This document shows positions 1 through 11,402 of a stretch of DNA of 64,000 nt, piece after piece. The stretch spans positions 2,091,438-2,155,437 of the forward strand of contig JAQFVV010006340.1 in the NCBI GenBank assembly GCA_028023455.1, in the 5' to 3' direction. How positions within the stretch are numbered: position 1 is the stretch's first letter; the number at the start of each line of letters is the position of its first letter. The stretch is from Epiperipatus broadwayi (Eukaryota; Onychophora; Udeonychophora; Euonychophora; Peripatidae). Position numbers and translations under genes: made by a program. The notes below the pieces were generated by a model. The model did not search any database and had not been told where the DNA came from. It saw only the letters and a list, made by a program, of their open reading frames with translations.

Positions 1-373
1 ATATCATAATCTGATGAAACTGCAAGCTTTCTGTCAGACTCAGAATATATTAACAGACTAACAAGTCCCACTATAACCACACCCAGATTGCAGATAGTCA
101 AACCTGACAGAAAGTAATACAAAAGGAAGTCAAGGACTGAAATCTTAACCTCAAAATCTGCAGCAAACGAGATTTGCAATAATAATAGTGAGCTAGTAGC
201 AGATACTCAAGACTTGTGCATGCTGGTGGTCGATTGCCAACTGGAAATGACATTGTCACACCAATATCTCCCACTTAAATGGGAGAACTCATTGGATTCC
301 AGTGGGCACAATATCATGCTGAATGACCTGTTTCTTGAATAATGTATTAGTCTCTGCCACATTATCATTATAA
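1..373. other. Upstream part of decayed LINE-A, no gene recognised
   Basis: This stretch lies directly before the recognisable endonuclease of the decayed LINE that follows. No reading frame of useful length and no known motif can be read in it. It is most simply the 5' region or ORF1 remnant of the same element, but that is inferred only from position. Confidence 0.3.
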
Positions 374-3300
374 ATGTCATTGAACATCAATGTTAACATC
401 AGCAGTTCAAATTTTCTGGCAAGGCTATTTACCCTTATAAAATGGCTAGATCTGTCTTGCCTGGACATAGTGTTCCTATGTGAAAAAAGCTCCATTGAAA
501 CTGTAACAACAATATCAATGAAATACTCAGCAAATTCAAAGTCTTGCAATATTTACCAGGAGATGCAGCCCAGTCAGGTATAGAAAATTTAATCAATAAA
601 AAATTAAAACTAAATATTACTGGAACACTTGTCATGGATAATGAACCAATTGTCACAGAAATAATTATTGCAAATTTATCCTGTTCCTAGCGTATGTGTA
701 CTTAAGAAAAGGCTCCAAAGCAGCAATGGCATTAATCAACAAAATCAATTTCATTGTGGCATCACCAGTGATACCAATCATTTGGTTTGGTGATTTCAAC
801 ATGGCCTAATGTAAATGTATGCGTAAATTGTTGCACTTGATCAATTGCATGCTGGTGAGTGGGGAGGGATGTTTCCCTAAAAACTTCTATTCCTTCTACT
901 CTTGGCAGTATCATTAATTTATAGGTTTGCTGTTTTATAGTTCAGGACACCTTATCCTACATGCTTCATTCCAATTAGTACCTTATTCTGATCGCTTGGT
1001 TATGTTGATATCTCTCAACCTAGACCACATACCTTTGACAATGCTACAACAGTCCAGAACCATCAGAATGCTAAACAAAGCCAACAGTCCTGATTGGATA
1101 TTCTCAAAAGCCTATATTCTGTTCATAAGGTAAGGCTTCTGACATTACCACCAGTACATGCTTGGTCAGCCTTTGTGGGTGTTCTGAGCAGTCTAATTAA
1201 CACCTTTAGCACATTCCAATCAGGATACCTATAGAGTTGGATACATTAGGCAACCAGGTCAATCAGCTCTCAGCAATGTGCCTAGTATCAGGGAGATCAC
1301 GAGTGTAAAAGATCAATACAAAAAAGACAAAGGCTGCTAGCACAATACATAGTGGTAAAAAGTTTCCAAATTACAATTGGAAGCACAGGAAAACTGGTCA
1401 CAAAGTCATCTCTGGTAGGCTATTTGTGCCAGGAAGAGACCCATACCCTCAAAGTTCATGGTAAACATGTACAATTATACTGGAAAAGTGATGTTAGACA
1501 AAATGTACAAGCATTTTAAGAACAAGCTGCAAAGTGATCCATTCAGCATAAGAGACTTCTGATCAAAGTAAGAAGATGTCAGTGATAATGGTATACTGCA
1601 AGATCTCATCTTGCAGAAGCTACTGGATTACTCTGAAAAATACACTTCCAGGCCTGTATGGGATCCGAAGTTTTGCCCTGGTCCACCTGTGCAGGTTCAC
1701 TGACCTGTGGTACAGAGGCTATTCAGTGTGCTGGCAGGGAAGTATTATCCCATCTCTGACCTATATCCAGTTGCCCTTGTGCCTTCCTCAGAAAACAATC
1801 AAATCCACCTGATTTTGCAAACCTCTGTCCAATATCTATGACAACACTCTTGATTATAGCTGTAGAATCAATAATAAGACAAGATCCAGCAGCAGCTGCT
1901 CAAAAATATTTCCAAATATCAATTTGCCTGCAAAGGTCAGTCCACTGGAGATACTATCCATAAGTTCATGGTCATGCTTGATTACATCAGGGAAAAAAGA
2001 ATATCATTACCTGTGGTCATCCAGTTGGACTTTTCAGTAGTCTTCATTTCTGTGGTGCTGCCTCAACTCTTCAAAGCCCTCAAGTTCTATAGAGCTCTGT
2101 TGGTCTGCATTAACATCATATTCATCTGCTGCTAAACAGAAATATATGTATCTTTGGATGGCTCTCTTGGCTATGGATTCCAGCCACAGATCTCCATATT
2201 ACAGGGACCACTGCTTTATAACATATAGTAACCTCTTTTTAAAAGAAGTAGAGGACAGCCTGCCTGAAGTATTTGTTCCATATATAGGGGTGGTGATTCA
2301 CAACATATCACTGTAGACATTGCAACCATCCCATTTGTGAAGAATCTTCCCCAGCTACACTTGCTTCTAAAACAGTGTGCCATCACATATCACCTAAAAG
2401 GGAATCCAGCAAAAACAGCAATCTGGAAGGCCAGCAGTGGGAAACCCATTACATCCAACTTCACAGGTGTGCCACAAAATTTTCCAGGGTTGGTGGTGAA
2501 GTCACAGTCAGCAATGAGGATTCAGATAGTGCCCATGTTACTAGAAAAGACCAGCATGGTGGCCAGCACCTGGTCCTTGATATATTTATCACTCCCGGGC
2601 AAGGTGACTGTTGAATATGCTAGTCTTCCCTAGAATTGCATATTTACTCCTGTTTATCAAGCTGAACAAGACCTTCCAAAATAAAATATGGTTACAGTGC
2701 ACAAAAATATTATGGAAATCATGACCTGATAGATTTTTTGGTATAAGACTTAACAAAATAAGGAAACCCAAGCACTTAAATGGTCTTGGTATACATGACA
2801 TCCAGGTGCTATGTATTCAGAGGGCAATAGGTATTCTGAGGATAACTAAAGATCTAGAAGGTAGGAACAAACAATACCCTTCAGTTGAACCCTCTGACAC
2901 CCTGCTGCCTAACATGTGCATATGGTTGTCAGAATTGGAGGATCATGTGGTGAAACTCATACCAGTCAAAGAAGATGTTTTTGATAGCAAGATTAAGTAC
3001 TGGGACATGTACAAACTTATTCATTCCAGTCAATAAAGTAACACAGTCAGAATCAAATCAATGTTAAAATTGCTGATAATATAATATAAACACTTGTTGT
3101 TGAATGATGTCAGGCTAGTAAATTTTATTGTCAAATTCAGTCTAAACACACTTCTGACAAACTAATTCTTGGTAAATCATAGGGAATTTAAGAGCATTTT
3201 CCCAACTGTGCATTATGTGGCAAGGAGGAGGACAATATTGATCATCTTATTTCTCACCGTTCAAAACTCAGTGATATGGAAATAAAATTGAAGTCTAGTT

Positions 3301-3860
3301 TTAGATCAGATGCTAATGGACACTGGATATCATAAGGGCACTGAGAACTGGGGAATTTGCATCATCCAAATGGTGATCATGATTCTCTTTGTAAATTGGT
3401 GGACCAGATGTCACAGTGTTCTCCAAGACAACTTGCCAAACCTATGGCTGGGCATCAAGTAACTCGTTTGCAGTCAGAAATCCAGAGACCTTCTTATAAC
3501 TTCTCCCAAACTGTATATTGACACATATGAACAGTTTAAATTGGATGATCTGACAATTATACCCCTTATACTGACATCTACTTTGTAAAAGAAATGTAAA
3601 CCAAAACTAGAAGAGAGAAGAAGGAAGAAGAGACACAAAAAACAAAGAATGAAGATAGGAAAAAGGATAAGGAAAAGAACAAAAAGAAAAGAGAAAACAA
3701 CAAAGAGAATGGAAAACTGATAATGCCAACTAACAAATGGAAAATGGCTGCTTGAATTGATGTGGTGTAACTAATGACCAATATGTATTATAAAACTGCA
3801 GAAGTTAAATGTAATATCTAAAATATAGTTAAAATGTAATCAATGTGAATAAAGACTAAA
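374..3860 (+). pseudogene. LINE-A: decayed non-LTR retrotransposon ORF2 (endonuclease, reverse transcriptase, Cys motif)
   Basis: An intact ORF2 of this kind nicks target DNA with an APE-like endonuclease and copies its RNA at the nick. The pieces appear in order but in different frames. At 374-580 is the endonuclease start, with LFTLIKWLDLSCLDIVFL resembling the 'LNINSL...DIVFLQE' region. At 787-807 is WFGDFNMA, the GDFN catalytic motif. At about 1915-2045 is reverse transcriptase, reading ACKGQSTGDTIHKF then VVIQLDFSVVF, the latter matching the LDFSKAFD motif. Near 2190 is LQGPLLYN, matching PQGSPLSP. At about 3205-3255 is LCGKEEDNIDHLISH, the C-terminal Cys/His motif of many LINEs. The last readable segment (3587-3719) is a Lys/Arg-rich tail of about 44 codons. 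A possible AATAAA signal lies near 3848. Many stops and frameshifts make it dead. Clade not determined. Confidence 0.75.
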
Positions 3861-4138
3861 GCAAATGTAAATGAACTGACCTGTAATGTAATGTATTCTG
3901 TAAAATCTTCATAGCAATAAATGATTCCTTAAAAAAAGTAAGCTTGGAGAGACTTAAATTGCAAGTGTATGCATTTAATGTCTGTATTTTTAAAATCATA
4001 TAATCATATAATAATTCAAACAAATCTACTTTACACATTATTTAAATTTTAAATAAAATATATCCATTACTGGAAGTACTCACGATTGTATCACTGACAA
4101 TCTTTATCAATCATTAACTAGTAATATATATTTTTATT

Positions 4139-5279
4139 TTGTGTACATTTTTTTCAACAAAACATATATTAAATCTTGGTGCAAAATATGTTGGTTGTCA
4201 ATGGAGAGACAGTGATCTAGAATTGAAATCTTTGGTTGAAAATTCCTTAAGCATAATTAATTCTGATTTAAAAGTTTGTAAAAATTTAGTAAAAAAAGTA
4301 AAGGAAAAAAATTTTAATTATAAAATGAATTATGATTGGAATGTACAACTATCTAAATTTTAAAAAATTACATCTAAGAATAATTTGGGTTGAATTAAAG
4401 AAGATAAAGCACTTAGAATGTGTTTATTACTAAAATCTGATTGTGAAGACAAAGTTATTAATTAAATGTATAATCTTAACTTTGCAAATGTTGATAAAGT
4501 AAATATAGAAAATTTACATATTCAATATATAAATAACATTTTTAAAAAATCCAAAAATAATGTAATTGATAATAGCACTTATTATAAGAGTTATACTCCT
4601 ACTGCAACACGTCCCAAATTTTTTTTCAAATATAAAACTGATAAAAATGAACCATTACATTTAATTGTTTATTGGGTGTGAGCTTTTATTGTGAAACATG
4701 TTGTTTAATTAAAAAAATGCTACAAGAAATTTTTGTTTTTGGTTTCAATGCATTAACTTTAAAAAAAAATTAACACAAAAACAATAACATTTATAAATGA
4801 AATATTAAGCTTTATTGATAAAGTTATTTATGCATTTTTAAGAAGGATTTTTATAAAATGGGTAATGGCTGGCCAAAGGATTTACCTACTGTTGCTCAAA
4901 TATATAATTTTGCAATTTTTTACATATGAAGAAAATATTTTGAAAAAAAAATATTATCAAAAATATTACTGTATATTACCGATACACTGATGATGTTTTT
5001 GTATGTGGCAAACCAAATACAATTAATGAGTTGTTTAAATAATTAAATGATTTAAAAGGTTTAAAATTGATAAAAACAAAAGAAAATTTAATGAGACTTC
5101 AGTTTTTTAATGTTAAAATAACTAGAACTCAATGTATTCAGAATTGCTGCATGACCATTAAACCAATAGTAATAAGAGGTTATATTCCATATAAATCAAG
5201 AGTGCCAATGTCACACAAAATGGAAGATTTGAAGTCCTTATTTAGAAATAATAGAATTTGCAAATATTCATTGAATAAA

Positions 5280-5282
<3 letters not shown>
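4139..5282 (+). pseudogene. PLE-3: Penelope-like element fragment (reverse transcriptase part)
   Basis: PLEs encode a telomerase-related reverse transcriptase joined to a GIY-YIG nuclease. Here only the transcriptase part survives. Around 4610-4670 PKFFFKYKTDKNEPLHLIV resembles the early PLE motif with PK-x-hydrophobic-x-x-K and RPIV. Near 4860 MGNGWPKDLPTV is probably the following conserved block. Near 4973-5030 the frame reads RYTDDVFVCGKPNTINELF, the catalytic x-DD block. Downstream, RGYIPYKSRVPMSHKM matches RGYINCKSKVPMMHKM of the PLE copy at 46979-47890, so both belong to one family. Stops and shifts interrupt it. The nuclease half is missing: homology stops where an (AT)n tract begins, an unusual 3' truncation. 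Confidence 0.72.
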
Positions 5283-5368
<86 letters not shown>

Positions 5369-5370
5369 TA
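5283..5370. repeat. (AT)n microsatellite
   Basis: Almost perfect AT dinucleotide run. It interrupts the PLE-3 coding homology exactly at its left edge. Confidence 0.97.
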
Positions 5371-5763
5371 TAAAAGTTTGCAATTAACTGAAAGAAGACC
5401 CTTTGATTACACTTGGAGGTCTTAAAAGAACTGAGCAGGGCAAATTCCTAATGTCCACTCCATACATTCTTCTTGTTGCAGCTGTTATTACTATGTGATT
5501 ATTCATATAGTATACAAACATGGATGGGCTGCTCACCAACACACATTAGCCAGAGTGGTGAGTTTATTGGCTTTTTACCTCCAAGTTTAAAAATATTTAT
5601 TCCGATATATATGATCATGACAGACAAAAATAAACCATGACCCTTATTCCCAGGAGGCTGTAAAGTATATAAACCAAGGCAGTGGTTGGTGGACAAAGGC
5701 AGAGGGTGCTAAGAATCCCCTGATTGCAGAATCAGGCTGCCATTTGATGATGACTTTTTATTT
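5371..5763 (+). other. Possible 5' leader of RTE copy 1
   Basis: There is no reading frame of note. The segment lies immediately upstream of the first recognisable RTE endonuclease residues and is less AT-rich than its surroundings, so it may be the RTE 5' untranslated or N-terminal region. It could be confirmed by comparison with another full-length copy, which this window lacks. Confidence 0.3.
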
Positions 5764-7297
5764 AGGTACTTACAACTGCAGATCCCTTTCAAGTGAAGGA
5801 AGATTGCAAGAGTTAGAAGAAGAACTGTCTTATATTAAAAGAGTTAGAAGAAGAACTGTCTTATATTAAATGAGATATTATTGGACTATGTGAAGTTGGA
5901 AGAAAAGGTGAAGAAACAATTGATTTAAAAAGTGAACATATACTATAAAGGCACAAATATTAAAAATATAAGTGGACTAGGATTCATTATAAATAAAAAA
6001 TGAAAGAATAACATTGTGGAGATTGTTGGTGTATTAGACAGAGTGGCAAGATTAGTTTTACTACTTAATATCAGATATGAAATGCAGATAATTTAGGTTT
6101 ATGTCCCAACAAATTCTCATAGTGATTGAAGTTATAGAATATTTTTATGTGGATGTACAATAGGCTTTTGATCAGAGTAAACAACATTTTAAAATTGTTA
6201 TGTGAGACTTTAATGCTAAAATTGGTAAATAAATAAAAGATGAAAATGCTATTGGTAATTTGGGTTATGGTAATAGAAATGAGAGAGGAGATAGACTTGT
6301 GGAGTTTGCAGAAAAAGAAAAACTTTATATTATGAATTCTTTTTTTGAAAAAAATGTTAAAAGGAAATGTACATGGAAGCATCCAAATGAAGGTATGGCA
6401 GAATTGGATTATATTTTGACTAACAGAAAATACATATTTCAAGATTGTAATGTTCTTAATAAATTTAATACAGAAAGTGATCATCGATTAGTAAGTTGTA
6501 GGATACATGTTAATGCAAAACTAGAGAGACAAAAATTATTAAGAAAAAAAATATTTACAGTTGATATTCCTAATCTTCAGAAACATTATAATGAATTTAA
6601 ATTATAACTTACAAATCGGTTTTAAGTATTAGTACATTTTGAACATGATTCAGATTTCAATGAAATTAATATGAAAATAACTGATACACTTTTAAAAACT
6701 GCAACAAAGATAGATGGTAGAAAAAAGCAGCAATTGACCAATAAAATTTCTACTGAGACTAGAGAATTTATGAAGAAAAGAAGGAATATGAGGATCTACA
6801 ACAATGATGCATTAAAAAAGATTGAAAATCTCGAATTTTGTAAAATGGTGTGGAAAAGAGTTGAAAATGATATAAGAAAGTAAGATTGTGAACTAGCAAG
6901 GAAAGCTTTAGAAGAGAATATAAGTCTAAAGAGTGTAAAACAACATTTCGGTATTGGTAGAAAATTTATATCTGCCATAAGAAAAAAAGATGGCATCATT
7001 ACTAAAAAGACAAATGACATCATGAAATGTGTAGAAGACTTCTATCAAGAATTATATAGTAATAAAGAACAAGTGCATCCTATATCTCTTATATTTTCCA
7101 AATTGTCCAGAATTTTGAATGAGGAAGTAAGAAATGCAATTAAATTTATGAAGAAAGGGAAGGCTCCAGGTAATGATGGAATTATAATTGATATATTAAA
7201 AGAAACAGATCAAGAAATAAAAAAATTTTTTAGCAAAATTATATACCAATTGTCTAAATGAAAAAGATGTACCAGATGATTGGAAGAATGCAGTATT
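5764..7297 (+). pseudogene. RTE copy 1, 5' part: endonuclease and start of reverse transcriptase
   Basis: This is an RTE-clade LINE ORF (often annotated in databases as 'craniofacial development protein 2-like' for the endonuclease part). The frame begins LGTYNCRSLSSEGRLQEL and continues to WDIIGLCEVGRKGEE, the APE endonuclease core. A longer open piece (6260-6604) has GNRNERGDRLVEFAEKEKL, TWKHPNEGMAELDYIL and ESDHRLV, the last being the SDH catalytic motif. The RT entry block at 7022-7258 reads FYQELYSNKEQ and then [12 protein letters not shown], matching the copy at 62420-64000. A 27-bp stretch (ttagaagaagaactgtcttatattaaa type) is duplicated at about 5812-5870. The coding homology stops at 7297 in the middle of the block reading DWKNAV in the intact copy and resumes at 10009. 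Confidence 0.82.
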
Positions 7298-10008
7298 GAA
7301 ACAGTAAGGTCTGCTTTGCAGATCTTCATTTCACCTTTTTTCACCTACTTCCTACCCTCATACCTTAGTTTGAACCCAAATCTATCGTAGCGTGTCTGCA
7401 ATACACTTATATACCGAAAATCCAGCCTAATTTTAAACCACGAGCACAATGCTCATATTATATATATAACATTCCCAAATAAAATAAAATATTATGAATT
7501 ATGTATTTGTTCACATAATTTACATTTATTAAAAAGTAAGTTATATAAGTCGTAATTGTGCACACACTATGATATCCATTTTAAAACATATCAAAATTAT
7601 AAATTGTTAAAGTTATTTTGTTTGAATCTATTTACAAATATATTACTGTCAAGTAATGTTTTTTGATTTAAAATAAAACTCATTTAGTAAATATTCGTTT
7701 AGTAAATAGATTCAAATATTGCAATTTAAAATTAAAATAACTTTCATTTAATTTAATAAAAGTTATCCCAAATATTTCTTTAAAATAAATGAGGGACAAT
7801 AGTTTAATTCGTTAATATTATATAAGTTTATCTAAAAACAGCAGATGTCCACTTAAGGTTTTCTTTAATTAGTAAAAGTAAATTTTAATTAAATCTAGTT
7901 TGTAATCCGAATGTCGACAAGGGAGATTAACAAAAGAAATTAATTAATGTTGAATTCTTTTGGACATTCGGATAGATTTAATTACAGATGCTAAGTCCAA
8001 TATATTTTTGTAATGCTCCAAGGCAGTTCTATTGTTAACGTCTACTATAAAAAGAAGGTTTTTCTTTTGTTCTTTAGTTTTTCTTGTAATGTTTCTAAGA
8101 GAAATCATTCTGAGGTTTAATGTTTCTAACCAAAATTATTGTAGTAATTTGTAAATCTTGACATGACAGAGTAGAGCACGAGAAGGCTATTTCTCTTCGG
8201 ATTGGTCATCTGCTGCCATAGACCATCGGAAGTTATCACACAGGGAACCCCGGAACTGCTGCTGCTGCCAAAAGTATGAACATTTCTAGATTTTGCTGTT
8301 AAATTATATAAAAACCTGCTGACCATCAATCTGCCTAAAAATGCTTCTCCAGAGGTAACCCTAAATTAACCCAAGAGCTCTTGTGATTCCTAACTAACAC
8401 GCTATAGCTATTCTAAATTGTTTTTCTTTTATTTCACATAACTTTATTATGTACTTCTTTAAAGTGTTCAAATATAATCAACCATTTTGCTCTATCCTTG
8501 GGTTAATATTTTTTATTTATAAAGCTTTCTTTTATTTTATTATGATAATGTGTCAGAATCATCTTTGACCAAGTGAACTATTCCCTTTATTGAAAGTAAG
8601 ATGCCGCTATTAAGGCATATTTTAAATTTATAATTTTCCAATTTTATTATCTTGCAAATCACTCATTTGAGGGCGATTCTTTTCTTTAATATAATATAAT
8701 CACATAGTTTAAAATCTACATGTTATTGATTTTAATCTAATATAAGAGTATGTATGAAGTCAATGGTTAAATGTGTCCCTTAATGCATGATTGCGTATAT
8801 AAATCTATACTTGCTTTTTAAACCCACAAGCATGCATTTTCCTATTTTAATTACCATGTTCTACTTTAATTATAAAGTTCATCATTGATGTCGAGAATGT
8901 GCGGACCCTTTTAAATGAATTTTGGGGAATTTGATTGGGCATTTCTCTTAATCTGAGTAAAACCCATTTAGTATGTTTTTATATACACTAGTCTCATATT
9001 GCTGGTAAATGAATTGGTTGTTGAGACCACTTTGTTTTATTTTTCCAAGGATTCTTTACACGGCAAAGTCCGTTCTTTTTGCTTATTGCAAGTTTCCAGG
9101 CAGAGGGTGTCCCAAATGACACCCCTGGGAATTAAACGCAATCGTCACATAGTCGCTACGTTTTGGCTGTTCATAAAATACTTTCCTACGGGTTAGCAGT
9201 GAGATGCCCTCCGTAATTATTCCGGATCTTCAATACTGTTTTATTTTATATTTATTTTACAAAGCATCCGTGACTTAAATGTGTCACACCCTCCAACTTT
9301 AATAAATTCATTATCAGCAATACTGACCTCCCAATGCAACTCTCTCAAATAAATGCTTTGATCACATTCCCACTTTGTTACTTAGTAAGCTTTTATCCGT
9401 GCTATTCTCGAAATCAATAAATATTTTAGAACACTTAATTTCAAATATTTTCTTAAACTTGTATAATTACTCAAAGCACCTCGCACATGTTCCTATCTCT
9501 TCAAGAACATTATCGTAATGCTATTAGCCCGAGGATTAGAATATATCAATTTGCTTTAAAACCTTTTGTCATTTATTGAAATTAATGCCAATAATTATTT
9601 AATATGTGTCCCTGTCTCAGCAGACAGTGGCATTACATATATAATTTATAAGAATAAATTTTGTGAAATTATTTAAAACTAAATTTGATCTCTTATTTTA
9701 TTTGATTCCTATCACTGTCTCGGTCTATATATATATTTTCTGCATTTTTTTTGTAAATCCATAGACGTTTATTAGCCACCCAAACTTCTTTTAGTATAGT
9801 CTTTTGTTTCTCCCTGACCACCAGGCACTGGTCAAAGGTCTTACTAGTAGTGGCATCAGATGCATTGTCACGTAGATGGTGCTGTGAAATTTGGGCTTTA
9901 GATTCGAACTTAGTATATCTAAAAGGCAACCCCTCCAAGAATGTTCAGTTTCATGTCTGGGGTTTGAATTCTGCAGTGTGTTAGCAAGATAGACGATTCT
10001 GACTATTA
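7298..10008. mobile_element. Nested 2.7-kb non-coding insertion in RTE copy 1
   Basis: The RTE ORF is split here. The heptamer CAGTATT precedes the segment (7291-7297) and recurs at its end (10009-10015), consistent with a 7-bp target-site duplication. Comparison with the uninterrupted copy (- strand near 63735) shows nothing belongs between the two halves. The insert starts GAAACAGTAAGG and ends GATTCTGACTATTA. I find no clear terminal inverted repeat, no LTR and no ORF with a known motif. It contains a hairpin at 7886-7984, and near its right end a GGTTTGAATTC stretch resembling a tRNA B box. Candidates are a non-autonomous DNA transposon or a composite of smaller repeats. Confidence 0.7.
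7886..7984. repeat. Inverted repeat (hairpin) inside nested insertion
   Basis: The left arm contains TAATTAAATCT (7886-7896) and ATCCGAATGTC (7905-7915). The right arm has GACATTCGGAT (7963-7973) followed by AGATTTAATTA (7974-7984). Twenty-two bases pair perfectly, with an eight-base bulge (TAGTTTGT-A region) on the left arm and a loop of 47 bases. Confidence 0.8.
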
Positions 10009-11314
10009 CAGTATTAATACTAATATTTAAAAAAGGTCATAAAAAGATATTAGAAATTACAGATTTATCAGACTTTTATCAGTTTTATACAAATTTTTAC
10101 TAACATAATTACAACTCGCCTAGAGAAAACAATGGATTTCCACCAACCAAGAGATCAAGCTGGATTTAAAAGTGGTTTTAGTACAGTAGATCATATCCAG
10201 GTATTGAAAGAAGTTATAGAAAGGACAAATGTATATGAGTTGCCATTATGGTTACGAATTGTAGATTATGAAAAGGCATTTGATTCTATAAACATGTCTT
10301 CAGTGATTAAAGCATTGGATTATCAACATGTAAATCCAGGATGTTGTCATGTTTTAAAGAATATTTATAAACATTCAACGGCAACAATTAGATTTTATAA
10401 TGATAGTAGAAAAATCAACATTGAAAAGGGTCTAAGACAGGGTGACTCCATATCTCCAAAACTTTTTACAGCATTGCTGCAAGAAGTATTTTTGGATTAA
10501 AATGAGAAACTAAAGGAGTTAAAGGAATTGGAGATTATTTCAGTCATTTAGATTTTGCAGATGATGTAGTTGTTTTTTTTTGCAAATAATGCTTTAGAGC
10601 TACAGGAAATGTTGCAGGAGTTATCAGATGAAAGTAGGAAAATAGGACTAAAGATAAATGTTAAAAAGTCTAAAGTAATGTTTAATATATTTTCTCAAAA
10701 TATGAAAATAAAATATTGATTGTGATGAGTTAGAAGAAGTTAACAGTTACAAATGCTTTGGTCTGATTATTAATACAGATGGAAATATGATGGATGAAAT
10801 TAATCGTAGAATTAAACTTGGCTAGAATGCTTTTCGTAAAAATAACCTGATACTAAAAGGAAATATGCCTATGTATTTGAAAAGGAAGGTTTTTAATAAA
10901 TGTCTTTTGCCAGTTCTTACTTATGGATCTGAGACTTTTACACTTAATAGAAGAGCAATACAGAGACTTCAGACCACACAAAGAAGTATAGAGAGATGCA
11001 TGTTGTGAGTAACCAAAAGAGATTGAAAATGCAATGTATGGGTAAGAGAACAAACAAGTGTTACTGACCTCATAGAAAAAATTAAAAGACTAATGTGGAG
11101 TTGGGTTTGACATATTGCTAGAAGAGATGATAGTAGATAGACAATTGAAATTTTAAACTGGATTCCAAGAGATTTTAAAAGACCCAGAAATGGACCACAT
11201 GTGAGATGGATGGATGAAATAAGAAAGTGTGCAGGGGTGATATGGAGAAGAGAAGCTAAAGATGGATTGAACTTGGACAGACCTTCATCCTGCCAGTGGA
11301 TTGATGATTGTCGA

Positions 11315-11316
<2 letters not shown>
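10009..11316 (+). pseudogene. RTE copy 1, 3' part: reverse transcriptase and C-terminal domain
   Basis: This continues the ORF split at 7297. The frame resumes with LIFKKGHKKDIRNYR. The best open piece (10132-10497) carries [30 protein letters not shown] and [13 protein letters not shown], all standard RTE transcriptase blocks. ADDVVV is visible near 10556 after a frameshift. Downstream come the block equivalent to [10 protein letters not shown] (here [18 protein letters not shown]), a degenerate [13 protein letters not shown] block, and a final segment matching the intact copy up to the stop. The element ends ...CCAGTGGATTGATGATTG and then runs straight into (AT)n. Stops and shifts show it is dead. 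Confidence 0.85.

Positions 11317-11358
<42 letters not shown>
11317..11358. repeat. (AT)n tail of RTE copy 1
   Basis: Pure AT run that starts immediately after the end of the RTE ORF. The other RTE copy ends the same way, so this tract is best read as the element's own simple-repeat 3' tail, perhaps later expanded. Confidence 0.9.
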
Positions 11359-11361
<3 letters not shown>

Positions 11362-11402
11362 AACCAGTTGGGTTACATCACACACACTAATATAGTGATG
11401 TG
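11359..11402. repeat. Pair of small hairpins after AT tract
   Basis: TGTAACC-AGTTG-GGTTACA (11359-11377) is a 7-bp inverted repeat. It is followed by CATCAC...GTGATG. The TGTAAC...GTTACA form resembles the termini of the LTR-like unit at 38451-40337. Confidence 0.6.

Noticed and set aside
1576-1812. Frame with several Cys and Trp residues that could be taken for a small secreted protein
   Set aside because: It lies inside the decayed LINE-A between endonuclease and transcriptase and is in the element's own orientation, so it is part of that relic.
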